A stretch of DNA of 64,000 bases from contig CM056741.1 in assembly GCA_029851415.1 (NCBI GenBank), positions 63,354,282 through 63,418,281 on the forward strand. Reading direction: 5' to 3'. The first letter of the stretch is position 1. Every line of letters begins with the position of its first letter. The notes under the pieces are model-generated. The model was not told the origin of the DNA. It searched no databases and saw nothing but the letters and a program-made list of their open reading frames with translations. The translations under genes were made by a program, and so were the position numbers. The DNA is from Eretmocerus hayati (Eukaryota > Arthropoda > Insecta > Hymenoptera > Aphelinidae). Shown here piece after piece: positions 12,187-24,100 of the stretch.

Positions 12187-14087
12187 GTAACGAGTGACAA
12201 AATGTGTAAAAAGTATACTTTTACAGTGTATCAAAACTTAATTTTTTGCGATTTATTTTGCAGTGAGGATTCGTTGTGTCGAGGGCCGTGCTAGTCTGGA
12301 ATATATTTTAATTCGATGATTTATGAATTTCCGCATGAGGATGTGAAAATTGTTGATCAAAATTCAATTATTTATACTACTTTAGCATGTTTGGGATTTA
12401 TTTTCAATTCTGAAGCGGTATTGTACTGATAATATTTTTTGAAATATTTAGATTCAAGATCTGTTAGGGAGAAACAAGTGTAATCAGCGTGAAATTGGCC
12501 AATTTTTGGCGATGAGTTTCTATAACTATTCTTCGGTCGAAATTAGATGAAAGAACTGCACAACTAGCACTAACGTCATTGAAAAGTGGTATCGTATAAG
12601 GATGAGTGATACAGCTGATGAAGTGAGATAATTCATAAAAACGTAATAGCAATGATTGAGCCGACACAGATAAATCAAATGGGCTATATTTTCATTTGAA
12701 GACCTCCAAAAATTTCACATTCCGATCGAAATGATGGCGGCCTTACAAATCTGAAATAATTGTAATGAGCTTGACTCGTGTCGTTCGGTTAGTATAAATC
12801 AAAGTCTGATGAGAAGTCATACTCAATTGTCGAAACGCGTTATAAGCATTATTGCTGTCAATCCCACTCGTTCAAAATCTCTCACGCTAAAACTAATGCT
12901 CACCTCAGAAAAGACATAATGATAACCACTAATGCACGCATGAGTAATTTTTCCATCAATTTTTGAAATTTAAATCTCCCGTACGACCCGCAAAAATGTT
13001 CCAAGACGGGCGTGAATTTGAATCTGACCAAAACCAACGATACGAACACGTTGCGGTCAAGTTTTTTTTTCACCGGCGTAATGTTTCCACGCGTGGCCAA
13101 CCGCAGATTATACGATTACGCGGGGGTGGATGTAATCGCGGTTGGATAAGCTTCCATTGGGAGCCTGCTGCTATGATAAATAAATATTATATACGATCCG
13201 AATCTCTATTTGATAAGCTTCTGTCGCACGTGTGACCGGTCTGATACGGTGTAAGATACATTTATAGGTGACAGGGTGCGGCTTTTGCCTTGATGTAATG
13301 TTAAACTTTTTTCATCGCTATGATTTTTCGTGGATCAATCTTTAAAAGGTGTGTTTTGGGAGCTAGCAGATAGTTCGACCGTGCAAATTCGAATCTACTT
13401 GTCTGATAGTATATTTCCGAGCTCATCTAAAACCAATATAAACTGGGATGTCATCGTTACAAATTTGTCAGTCTAGACACGCTCCTTGTGTCTCTATTCG
13501 AGATGTCTAAAAAGATATTATGATAAATACATAGCAAGCTCTTATAAATGGAACAGAAAAATGATTTAATAGGGCAAACCCGGCTGCGAGATCGTGTTTG
13601 GATCGTCATTTTGAGTCGCATAAGTATTTTTGGATCTCCATCCTAGCTCATTATCTCATTTGTCAGCCAGAATGAGTTAAATCATGCTCTCGGTCACGTG
13701 CACCCAAATTGCCAAAATAGTGCCTATTTTTGACACGGTAAATAGAACCTACAACTCGCTCCTGGCTCGAGGCTCGTCCCCGCAACTTCTTACACGTACT
13801 TGGAGGTACTTTGGGGAGTACTTCCACACAGACTGGTGCACATCAGTCCAGATGGGAGCAAATGTGACCGTGGTCAAAGATGCCGTTTTGGCTAAAACCA
13901 CGAAATGCGGCATTTTGTAACGCTCGGCAAAAAAATAAAAAAAAATAACCTCCGTCAAATTTTTTCTACTGAAAGTAGATGTCTCGAAGAACATTTTCGC
14001 ACAAGTTTGGTGGAAAAAAATTGAGATATATTTTTGGAATTGAGTCCTAAATTTTCGACTTTTTCGAAAATAGCTCAACTTGTACCG
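12187..14087. other. No gene seen
   Basis: AT-rich DNA. A minus-strand open frame at 13749..14177 (142 codons) is dominated by Phe, Tyr, Lys and Ser, overlaps the repeat arm that follows, and has no recognisable domain. It is treated as chance. Confidence 0.45.
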
Positions 14088-14553
14088 ACTGTAGCTCCAA
14101 CAAAAAGTGTGATGATTGACTTTTACAAGTAGGCAAATTGTAGGTATTTTCGAGACCTTCAAAATGACCAGTGGCAAGAGTCGGTTATCACCTCTCTAGT
14201 TGGACCTAGGTCGTCCACAAGATAACGCGAAAATCGCAAGAATTTGTTCTGGCCAAAACTGCTTTCAGAAGTTGTCAGGCTCAGTTATCGGTCTCAAACA
14301 ATCTCTTTCTGAAAGAGACTCGCATTAAGGAAGAAAATGCGCCCAAGTACGTTAAAAAAGGTTTAATTCCGTTGGAGCTACGATTTTTAAAAATTGGCTA
14401 AAAAGGGCTCAGAATGGCCCTCTTGGTGTGCCTTAATACAGAGGGTCAAAAAAATCTTTTTGTACTAATTCAACATAGTACTAACTGAGAAAATTTTTTC
14501 GATTTTTTTCCGGACCCCCTGGTGACGGTTTTGTCTAGCTTTCTCCGGAATGA
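14088..14553. mobile_element. Diverged single arm of the 59-kb fold-back family
   Basis: This stretch parallels the arms of the 59004..60902 element in the same order. It has a block ending in GACCTTCAAAATGA, then AGTTGGACCTAGGTC and CCACAAGAT, GAAAATGCGCCCA-GTACGT, a TTGGAGCTA block, an AACATAGTAC block, and finally CCCCCTGGTGACG followed by TTTTGTC. It matches the right-arm orientation. No matching inverted left arm is found to its left, so it is a one-armed or truncated copy, and clearly more diverged than the 59-kb arms are from each other. Confidence 0.7.
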
Positions 14554-14590
14554 CTCAAATGTTATATAGATAAACCGTGTTATCCTTCGG

Positions 14591-14748
14591 CTTTAGCGGA
14601 TCCAGAGGGGGCGAATAGAACGATCGCCCCCCCCCCCCTGAAGCGAGAAATTTAATGTTGGCAATATAAGACCGCTCCCCCCAAAATTGGGGGTCGCCCA
14701 ATGAGACCGCCCCCCCCCCCCCCAACTGGACTCCTGTATCCGCCCCTG
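14591..14748. mobile_element. hAT-like MITE with 8-base target duplication
   Basis: The right end, read inward, is CAGGGGCGGATACAGGAG and the left end is a degenerate CTTTAGCGGATCCAGAG. CAGGGGCGGATCCAG-type ends are familiar from hAT-superfamily elements. Flanks are TCCTTCGG (14583..14590) and TCCTTCGA (14749..14756), an 8-base target duplication with one mismatch, the length expected for hAT. The interior is mostly C-runs of 11 or more and AT-rich filler, with no coding capacity. Confidence 0.7.
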
Positions 14749-14756
14749 TCCTTCGA

Positions 14757-17700
14757 ATTCTCAAAATCATAATAGGCTGGAGATTGGACTGATAATTACA
14801 CCCCAGTAGAGAGATTACGTTATTCTTTTGTGCAATATAGATATCTCATGAGATGAAAACCCCATGCAAAACTAAGTCTTCAAAGTCAATCGTGATCACA
14901 CATTTCTCATAAGACCACCCATAGCTTCTATCAATGAAGCTATCAGAACAATCGAGTATCCATCTAATAGACTTCAAGTTCTCGGTCAAATTTGGATCAT
15001 TTAAACTTAGTGACACTGATGCTTCAATAGCCTGTATCCGCATTTCGCACCATTACACTACTCGAGACCACCACCATTTCAATTAAATACGTCTTGATCC
15101 TGTGTTGTAATACTTGTATCGATGATATAGCTTGAATTGCGCAACCGAATCTTGTTGAAGCTCAAAGACCTCGTAAGCAAGATGTGCGAAACGACGCGCG
15201 ACAATTGACTTGGACAGCCAATTTGCGAAATCATCTGCATCAAGGACTTGGTCACAGCCGTACGGGCTCAGGAAAGACAAAGTCGAATCATCATCTCGGA
15301 TTATTGTAAAAATTCTACTAGACGTACTTATAAGCAAGTTTGAGCCGAGAGAAATTACCATGACAGTAGATATCCCGAGATATCCTATCAGATGACAGAA
15401 AAAAATGACAGTTCTTTAAAATGAACATATCGATATAGAAGAAAAAGGACATTCCTCGCTCTCATTCATCGAGGAATTATTGTAAAAAATTGTATCTTAA
15501 TCTATTGGATCGCTCGTCTTCATCAGCTTCCATTGTATACCAGACCTCTGAACTACGACATCGCAAGATCAATGAATATAAGTAAGACTGGGCTCAGCTA
15601 TAATAAATTCTGTATTAAGCCGATGACAAGGCGTGACAAAGTGCTCTTTATGACATGCTCACAACTCAATCTTAAGGAATTAATAAGAGGCGAAGGACCA
15701 TACACATTGCCAATCTGGTGAATCGAAAAATGGATCGTTGCGAATTGCTCCCCTATAATACTGTGTGAAGTGGACAGTAAATGTGTGTGGGAGGCGAAAG
15801 GAGGATGAGCGGATAGGCGATATTGATAAGCCGCAAGAGTGAAGCGAATCAAGCTCAATGGAAACTTTCCGCCCGCGCTTGACGAATAGCCTACTATTCA
15901 TGCAAAGTTTGTTGAATCTGCAAGATCTATAATTCTTTCAAGTATATACAAAGTGTGTCGGCGCCCAATATTTTGGGCTCACGCGTATTAGTTGTCGACC
16001 CTCGTTAGTACTTTTTGTCCCGAAAGCGTGAAATTTAAATACTCGCGTGGGTGATAGACTGGTTAAAATGCTAACTAGTTGACCGTTATGACAGGGTCGC
16101 GGTATTTTGCCTGATTTTTGACTAAAAGTTTTTTACATTGAGGGAGTTAGGTACTCTGGAAAAGAAACATTTTGCGCTGTGACTCATGTAAAACGTTGCA
16201 CTCAACGTAAGAGAAAATTGCGAATGGATTTTATCCCAAAATCTTTTAAGTAGACCTATTTCGGCCTCTTCAACTTGATAGTTTTTATAGCCGCCGCGGC
16301 TATAAGAATGCGTATGCACTTCGTTGCGTAATCTACTACATGGGAAGAACTAATTTTTTTTCAATTTTCATGATTATATAGCAAATCTTCAATAAACTAA
16401 TTTCATAATCACATCAACACGAGAAAAGTGCTGAGCAATTTTTCTAACGATCTAGAGAACTCCTTGGAAATGGAAAAAATCAATTCCACTGAGATGTCTA
16501 TCGCATGTCACAAATAGATCAGGGATCAGTCACAAATTCTAGCTTCAATGACGAGTGAATCACAAATTCTAGAAACATGAAAATTTATCACAAGCTGCTC
16601 TGGTCTTTAGTCTAACTAAGTTACAACATTTCATCAAGTTTGAGGCTGTCAGTAGAAATTATCCCTCCTCCCCCTGTCAAGGAAAACCACCTGAAAGATC
16701 CATGCTCAGTCGAACATTCAAAAGCTGCCCGTACAAGTTATTTAAAGTTGCCAGAATGGGAGATGGTTTTCTATCTTTTCTTATTGACTTACTGGTTAAG
16801 AATTCTGATGAGAGGAGAGGAAGGGATAATAAAATCAAGAAAAATACACTATTGCGGCTTGTGAACGACCCCGGATACCGAATTCGAGTCTGGTAATCAA
16901 TTGATTGTGAAATCTCGATTCCGAGGTGCTTCAACTTTTTACAGAGCTTTGCGAGAGATGGAACACATTGGACGCAACAGAAATTTAGAATTTCCAGCAA
17001 GGTGTTCATTGGGATCCCACAAGAAAGACACCCACAGAGCTTACATTAATCGAGCAAACATGCGTTGAAATACTTCAAAATGAATCTTCGGAGGCGTGTA
17101 ATTTGATCAAGGGTTACGTTTACATATCTCTCATAATCATGCATTTTATCTGTAAAGATACCGGTATGCTCACGCAGAGGTATCGGAAGATGACATCTCA
17201 TCGAGCGTGCATCGAAACGTCACTTTTCGCGCAATGATTTGACAATTTTCGTTATCTTGTCATCTTTGATCGTCTGTATAAAAGTGAAAGCTAACAACTC
17301 GTCTCGCAACTCTCGTCAATGAACACTTCTCAATGAAATTTCAGAAAAGAGTAGTTCAAGGTTGTTATTACGGATTGGCATGATCATATATCTGGGTCAG
17401 GGTCTCGAAAAGCTCTCAAAACATATACTCGTCGACTCGCCATAACTTTTCGCCACTTGAACCGATTCATTTATACATATAAAGATGAAGAAGATTCGCG
17501 TTCGAATCGTAAACCATCTGATGCAACTGATGCAACGCCCAAGCTGATGAAAACGACGTATTAAGTAGCCTGCAAAAAACGAGCACTCGAGCGAGCGTGG
17601 TGAAAGAAGAACGCGTTCAACGAAAATTAGCTCGTGCGTGGAATTGAGAGTGCCGGATATAGGTATAGGAGAAGGGTCTCTGTACTCGAGCGAGATTTCT

Positions 17701-20593
17701 ACACATGGGGTCAACGACTTTTGTCACCGTCTTTTACTGACAGTATCGGGCCAGGGAGGGTGATTTTGGACCCCTGTTAGTGGTATTTTACAAGTCTCTA
17801 ACATTGATCATGCGAATCATCGAAAAGAATGAGCATGCACGTATAAAAATCGACCAGGTCCAGTGCATGTGGCGAAAACAAATGGTTTCAGATAAACGCT
17901 GATGAGAAAAAGGTGCATAATGGGGTAAAAGCGCCAGTAGTGGAACAAAAAACAAGTGCCACTCAGGAATTTGGGCTTTTTGAAAAAATAGACTTTTTTG
18001 CGAATAGTTAGGGAATTCAATATTGCAAATTAATTCTTTCTACTCATCTAAATGGAAAAAAGTACATCTCTATTGCTAGCGCTTGTCTAAAATTCCTATA
18101 TTGCTTTCATCAATGGTATCCTAACGTGAGAGTATAAGATCTGGTTCAGTCGAGGGTAAATTCTTGTTCCACTATTGGATCCATAGTTTTGAAGGAAGCT
18201 CCTCGGTCGGAGAAGCCTCCGAAGTGTGATAATGTGCTCTTACTTTTTATCCGAATAAATTCATGATTTTTCTCGTAATTTATGATACTTCTGCGGATAT
18301 TGCAAAACATATCGATTGCTAATATACAGCATCAAGGAACACTGTGGAATTTTTATGATCTGATGATTCGATCGTTAGATGTTAACTCGTGCAAATCGTT
18401 CAGACATACTCTAGCGCTCCATCAGACGGGGTTCGGATCATTGAACCCTATCATTATATTACAAACGAGATCCGTCGCCGGTGCGTGAGATATCAACCAA
18501 AATTCATACACAATCAATTGAGATGATCATCGTTCCTCGACAAGGCCGTGATGCTCTATTATTATGAAGCCGATGCGAAGGGCCGAAATGACATTCAAGA
18601 AAATTGTCACCTAGAAAGATACATACTCAAATTGTGCATACTGATTTACCGAATCATAATACGAAATGATTGAGCATAATCCACTCTTCACTCAATTTGC
18701 GCCTTGTAACGTACCACAAACGCCCGACGACAATCTTTTGATCTGGAGCGGCAACAACCCCACACTGCATTTTGATTAATGTTGCCGTTGCAAATTTATC
18801 ATATGCTTGTTTCAAATATCATGCCCACCTACAAATAGGTAACGATGATTGACACATTAATTTGGGTATAAATTTGGCAGCGCTAAAGATCAAACTGCGT
18901 CTACTGATACTGCAAAACGAGGTCAGCTTCCTGTGCAAAACAAATATACCGATACAAACTCTTCCCAAGCAAATTTTTGTACGTACGGTGAGACGAGATA
19001 CCTTCGTACATACTTGAATAAATTATTCAAACTGTTGAGGACGGCGGGGACACGTGTAATGCCATGGAAATGAATTTCTTCTTCAGATTGCGAAATTCTG
19101 CTCGATTATATCTGACCCCACTGCGATTGATAAGGTGCCCTAAGAGTAGAATCTATGACCAAAGATTTATTAATTTCTCTTCGAACTGACCGTTGCGCTC
19201 TGAAATTTGTGATGAAGCAATAGTAATTCGGCGCCATTTTCAAACCAGTCCTACTCTAATCCAAAAGAGACTTTCCAAAATAAAAAAGTTTTTTAAAAAA
19301 AATTGAACGATTTGGAATTCTTTATGGGACTTTTGAAAAATCGAGCCGATACTGTGGTAAATACTTATATGATTTTATTGATATACCTGAATAACTGGCT
19401 TTCTTCACGGGCTCAGATTGCAAAATAAAAAGTTTGAGCCAAAGCTCAATGGATAATTTGAAAGAATCCCTGTTCTCGAAACAGTTGTGGCGATCGATTC
19501 ATAACGAGATACGACTATAATGAGCCAGCTGTTGAATTTAGATGGTACACGCTCTAACGCCGAGTGATAACGATGTCATTGGCCTTAAAAAGTCTCATAA
19601 ATAGCCGTTAATCAGTCGCGACCGGGAGCACTTTTAATTAGAGATGTTCGACCTCCCTCTTATTCCGATTCAAAGTCCAACGAGCCAATCCGATGCGAGT
19701 ACTGCATATATTAACCATCCAGCACATCGTATAGTTCTGCCACGCGTCGAATCGCGTGCGGGGCACGCTATGAAAATCGAAATCAGGTGACTCGCTACTT
19801 CTGTCAAGATTCTGTAGTTACAAGTAATGTCTATATCACAAAAAATTCAATAGGGTACAATTTCGTTTCGAACAAAAATGTTCACGAGATAGTATATACG
19901 ATGGGCGTCGGTTGGGAATAACTGATCACATGTTCGAATTTTGTTACCGATTTGATTACCGCAAACACGTTTCCATGAGTAAACATATACGCGTGAAATT
20001 GTTCGCCGGTGATGATGCGGAACAAGGAATCGATTCAGCGTCCATGGTTATTGGCAATCCCGTATCGATCGAAGAAATTTCTTCTTTCTCTCCCATTTCA
20101 CACATGGAGTCGAAGCCCAAGCACCAGTGATCGAGACTGGATTTTTATTGGACCGGCAAGAAACCGGCGCCTCAGAGAGCGATATACGAGCTGTCGAGTT
20201 TGGCGCACGCATAATCGAAAGAGGCATTCGTTGCGCCGGCAGCAAAATCCGAGCCTTGAAACTTGCGTAACGCCTTGTCTTATCCCCACGTGATCATGAA
20301 CAGCACGCGAATTGCTCTGTACTTTTGATATTCGAAACATTTTGCGATAATGCGGTCAATACTGAAGAGAATGGGCCCTGATGCATCGGAGAGCCTTTTA
20401 CGACGCAACCTCTCTTTATTTTACTAAATTTGAATGTCTGTGATTTCCGAGTATTATAAATAGCCCTCAGCCTATTTTTGAGAATTCGATGCAAATGTGC
20501 TCAAACAAAGGTTTATGTATATTAGAGTATACGTTATTTACCAATATTTTTTCATAGATTCCTCCGCCCCATTGAGGGCAAGAAATGAAGGTG
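14757..20593. other. No supported gene
   Basis: A 5.8-kb stretch with only short open frames. Minus-strand frames at 15083..15361 (92 codons) and 14846..15043 (65 codons) have a mixed, protein-like composition rich in Asp, Ser and Leu, but I recognise no family, and no acceptor and donor pair frames them convincingly. A short direct repeat (TCACAAATTCTAG) occurs twice near 16527 and 16560. I see no repeats of known type. Confidence 0.4.
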
Positions 20594-21152
20594 AAAACTT
20601 TGAGTAGAGGCAAAAGAAATTTCCTAACCGTTCCTGTAGAGCCAGCTGTAGTGATTTCTGAGCAGATTTTCCACCTCAGTTATTGACTTCTCCTGAACAC
20701 GCGAATGCTTTATCGCTCGCTTCTGAAAATATTTTTTATCGATAATTGACAAAATTTCCTTCAAAATGACTTCCTCATGAAGTCAATTCAGTGGACTACA
20801 GCCAGAGCTGGGACTGGTTTCGTAAAGTGAAAGAGTCCAAGGTGTCGAATCAGTGGGTCGAACAATGGTTGTCTGACACCCCTGAACTCACGGATTCGAC
20901 ACCTTGGTTGGCCTCTTTCACTTTTCAAAATCAGTCCCAGCTCTGGTTGTAGTGCACTGAGTTGTCACCATCAGGGAGTCATTTTGAAGGAAATTCTGTC
21001 AACTATCGGTTCAAATTACTTTTAGATGCATTCAAACCCCTGCGCAAGAGAGACCAATGACTGAACCATGAGGAAATAAATTGGCTCAAAATTCACAAAA
21101 AATGACTCTGGAGGGGGGCTGGAAGAAATTTCTTGCCTCACTCAAAGCTTTT
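20594..21152. mobile_element. Fold-back element, about 260-base arms
   Basis: Left arm 20594..20855 and right arm 20889..21152 are inverted copies with a 33-base loop. The inner 120 bases are well conserved (inverted copies of TTTCCTTCAAAATGACT, CCAGAGCTGGGACTG and CAAGGTGTCGAAT). The outer parts are more diverged but still alignable (AAAACTTTGAGT with ACTCAAAGCTTTT). No coding capacity. It resembles a long-TIR MITE or half-palindromic fold-back. Confidence 0.8.
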
Positions 21153-24100
21153 GCTTTTACTCCTGGTTATACTAACGTGGCCCTTTAGGGGTAAAGGAGT
21201 CCGTAAAAATCGTTGGAAAATAACGGACACCCTACACTATATATATTACGAGTCGTGTTCATGCATAATGACCTGCGAAATCAAGGTCAAGTTTATCACA
21301 GGTTTTAATGATTTCCCAAATATCACAATCAATAATGCTTCAAGTTGAAATATTTTGTGGTATGCAAACGCCATGGAAAGTCCCAGTCGAAGTTCGCAAA
21401 AAATTTGCGGGTTATATTTCTGACCGACCTTCGCGAGGTAAAACAGTATGGCGTTGATAGACGCGAAAAATAAAATTCATTGAACGCGCAAGAAAGTGAA
21501 TCCTATACAGCGAGCCAACGCGTCTATAATTCATCAATTATACACCCCGCCGACTGTTGACGCTCAATTCCGTTTGCTGAGAGATTTTTTATTCGACTAT
21601 AACTGTCTAATTCATCGCCTCTTGGATGTCATCAATGATATCCTGACAATTTTTTTCAAGGATAAATATTCACATGTATGTGTTCGAGATTGAGCTAAAC
21701 ATGTTTAACTAATCTAGCACCCAGGATATGTCCCGTTCTCTCGCACGTCTGACTTTCGAATTGGAACTGATCAAATTATCAATCGAACCATCTCTCGCGA
21801 TCAGAGAATACTCAAAAAAATATGCAAACGGTTATCGATATTATCCTTTAACCAGATTCAAAGGCTCATTTTTCCGTGAATACTAATTTACAACAATTTA
21901 TTAAATTTTGATTCGGCGCCAGAGCAATTTGGGAAGAGAAAACAAATACGTATATCGTATCGATGACACTTTTTAATAAAAAAAGGAAGAGAATGGAATT
22001 TGCAAATTATATATTGATTTTGCATAAATAATTTACGTCAAAGAATTTCTATCTACCAAAAACCAGTCGTGGATGATATTTCGTCGACAGAGAAAAAAAA
22101 GTGAGTTGGAGAGTCGATTTTGAGACGGTGCGATGATGTTTAGATTGAAATTTGCATATGATTGATGAGCCATCGTGAGAACAAAATGGTCCACGACGAC
22201 CGAAACTCGATTCGCAAATCAAAAATTCCGTTTTCCCCCATCGTTATAATCTGCACGAATTGAGCTGGAACCAGAAATTCCTTAGCGAATTTGTCACATT
22301 GAGGGTCTACGTCCGCATCTGAATATTCCCTCTCAGCAAAGTTATCAATCAGGCGGATAACACGATACAATTTTAAAATTTTTGTCAAATCGTCATTTGT
22401 TTCGAGTGTAAAGTGATATCGTGTAAAAAAAGGCGGAATGTATTTTAATGGGCGATGTCGTATATGATTGCGCTTTTACGACAATCCGACAATCCAGGTC
22501 ATTGCTCATGTGTATTATCAATGAAATGAATCGTGTTTTGGGAGGTTGTTGAGAGTTGAAGATCGAGTAGAATCGGCTGAGTAATTTTTGTGAAAATGGA
22601 TACAAAAAGGCGTAAGAAACTTCATTTGTCATTGTAACAATGGTTCACTAATACCTCACTGCAAATTTTTGAAATGAAAGATAGAATAAAATGTATTGTT
22701 GTGTCAATCAACCATTCAAGAAATCGCAAAAGTCTCACTTAATAAAGCTGTACAAAGTCGGAAATCGAAACATTACAGTCTTCTTCGGGTGATACGTGAT
22801 ACACGCCCGCGCAAAACCATACTATTTCCTAGGCCCAATACTGCACTTATTCGCGACGTTTCCACTCAAACCACGAGGGAAGATTTGACCGAGATCGCGA
22901 ATCTATTGCCAATGTCACATACACGTTGTCGTCGTCCGCAGAGTGAAATGTATAGGGCGATCTCGAAGAGCCGTTGCTTTTCCATCGTAAAAGTGGATTT
23001 ACAAGCAGAGAGCCGACAATTTTTCTTTCCCAAACTTGGTATACACATAATTATCTGCTCTAGTATCAGACTACAAGACTAAGTTATATGTAACACGATT
23101 CGAGAGTGATCAAATTGAGCCGAGCTTATAATGACGCGGGATTTACGAACTCGAGCGACGCGTGCAAGCACACATTTCGTGCCGGAACTCTGACGAGCTT
23201 GGAGCGGAAAATTTACGTCCATCGTCATTGGAGGCTTTTTTTTTAATTTTTTTTTTAATTTTTTCGTTTCCCCCACGGTTGTTACAGGTTTTACAAAACT
23301 TGTAAGTGGTTTCAGAGCAATTTGGGTTTTCGCAAAATCTTTCGAGGAAGACTATAGATCTAAGATTTTTGAACCACGTTGCTCACCTCAATTGTCTTAT
23401 CGTATCTGTTCATCCGCGATAATCTTATTGATCACTCAACAAGTTTCGTTTATCATTTACTTATTTGAACAGAAAAAGCCTGGTTGAAAATTCAAAAAGA
23501 TCCATTTACATTCTTGGGGGTGAGAACTCTCGAAACCTTTTGAAGTACATTTTGACTCTATATCAAATTTGTGCAAGTCCGAGCTCTGAGTCGCAAAAAT
23601 CTGAATTTTAGTGAGTGGAATTGACTCTAACGAATTAAGCATGGATGTATTCAACGGAATTGTGGGGACCGCCGAACGAACGAGATTTCTCATCACGATA
23701 GACTGGCCCCCAGGAGTTCGCGAGTCAATCAACCAACCAGTTCAACAGGTTGATTTCTAGTTCGCGACAATCCCCAAAAGATTAAGTTTAAAAATCTCAT
23801 TCGATTTTTGGAAGAATAACTCGTTATTTGGTTATAAGAGTTAATGCGATCGAACAATTTATGATTCATATCGAAAACTATATACCAATGACGAAATGAT
23901 TCAAGATTTATGTTACCGATAGCCTAATAACTAAAACTCTTTGACGCATTCGAGATTGCATTTCGAACAATGTTGTATGCCTACCAGGCATATTTTATAC
24001 TTCTTCGTTTCATTACAAAAGCTTTACAAGTGTTTAACGATTAATAAATCTTGAGGCGTTCGTTGACTGAGCGACAGGCGCGAAAAGTGTCAGAGAAATG

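Noticed and set aside
13749..14177. 142-codon minus-strand frame
   Set aside because: It runs into the diverged fold-back arm and is dominated by Phe, Lys, Tyr and Ser. No domain.
14846..15361. Two minus-strand frames with protein-like composition
   Set aside because: They are in different frames, separated by stops, and match no family I know. A decayed gene is possible but unsupported.
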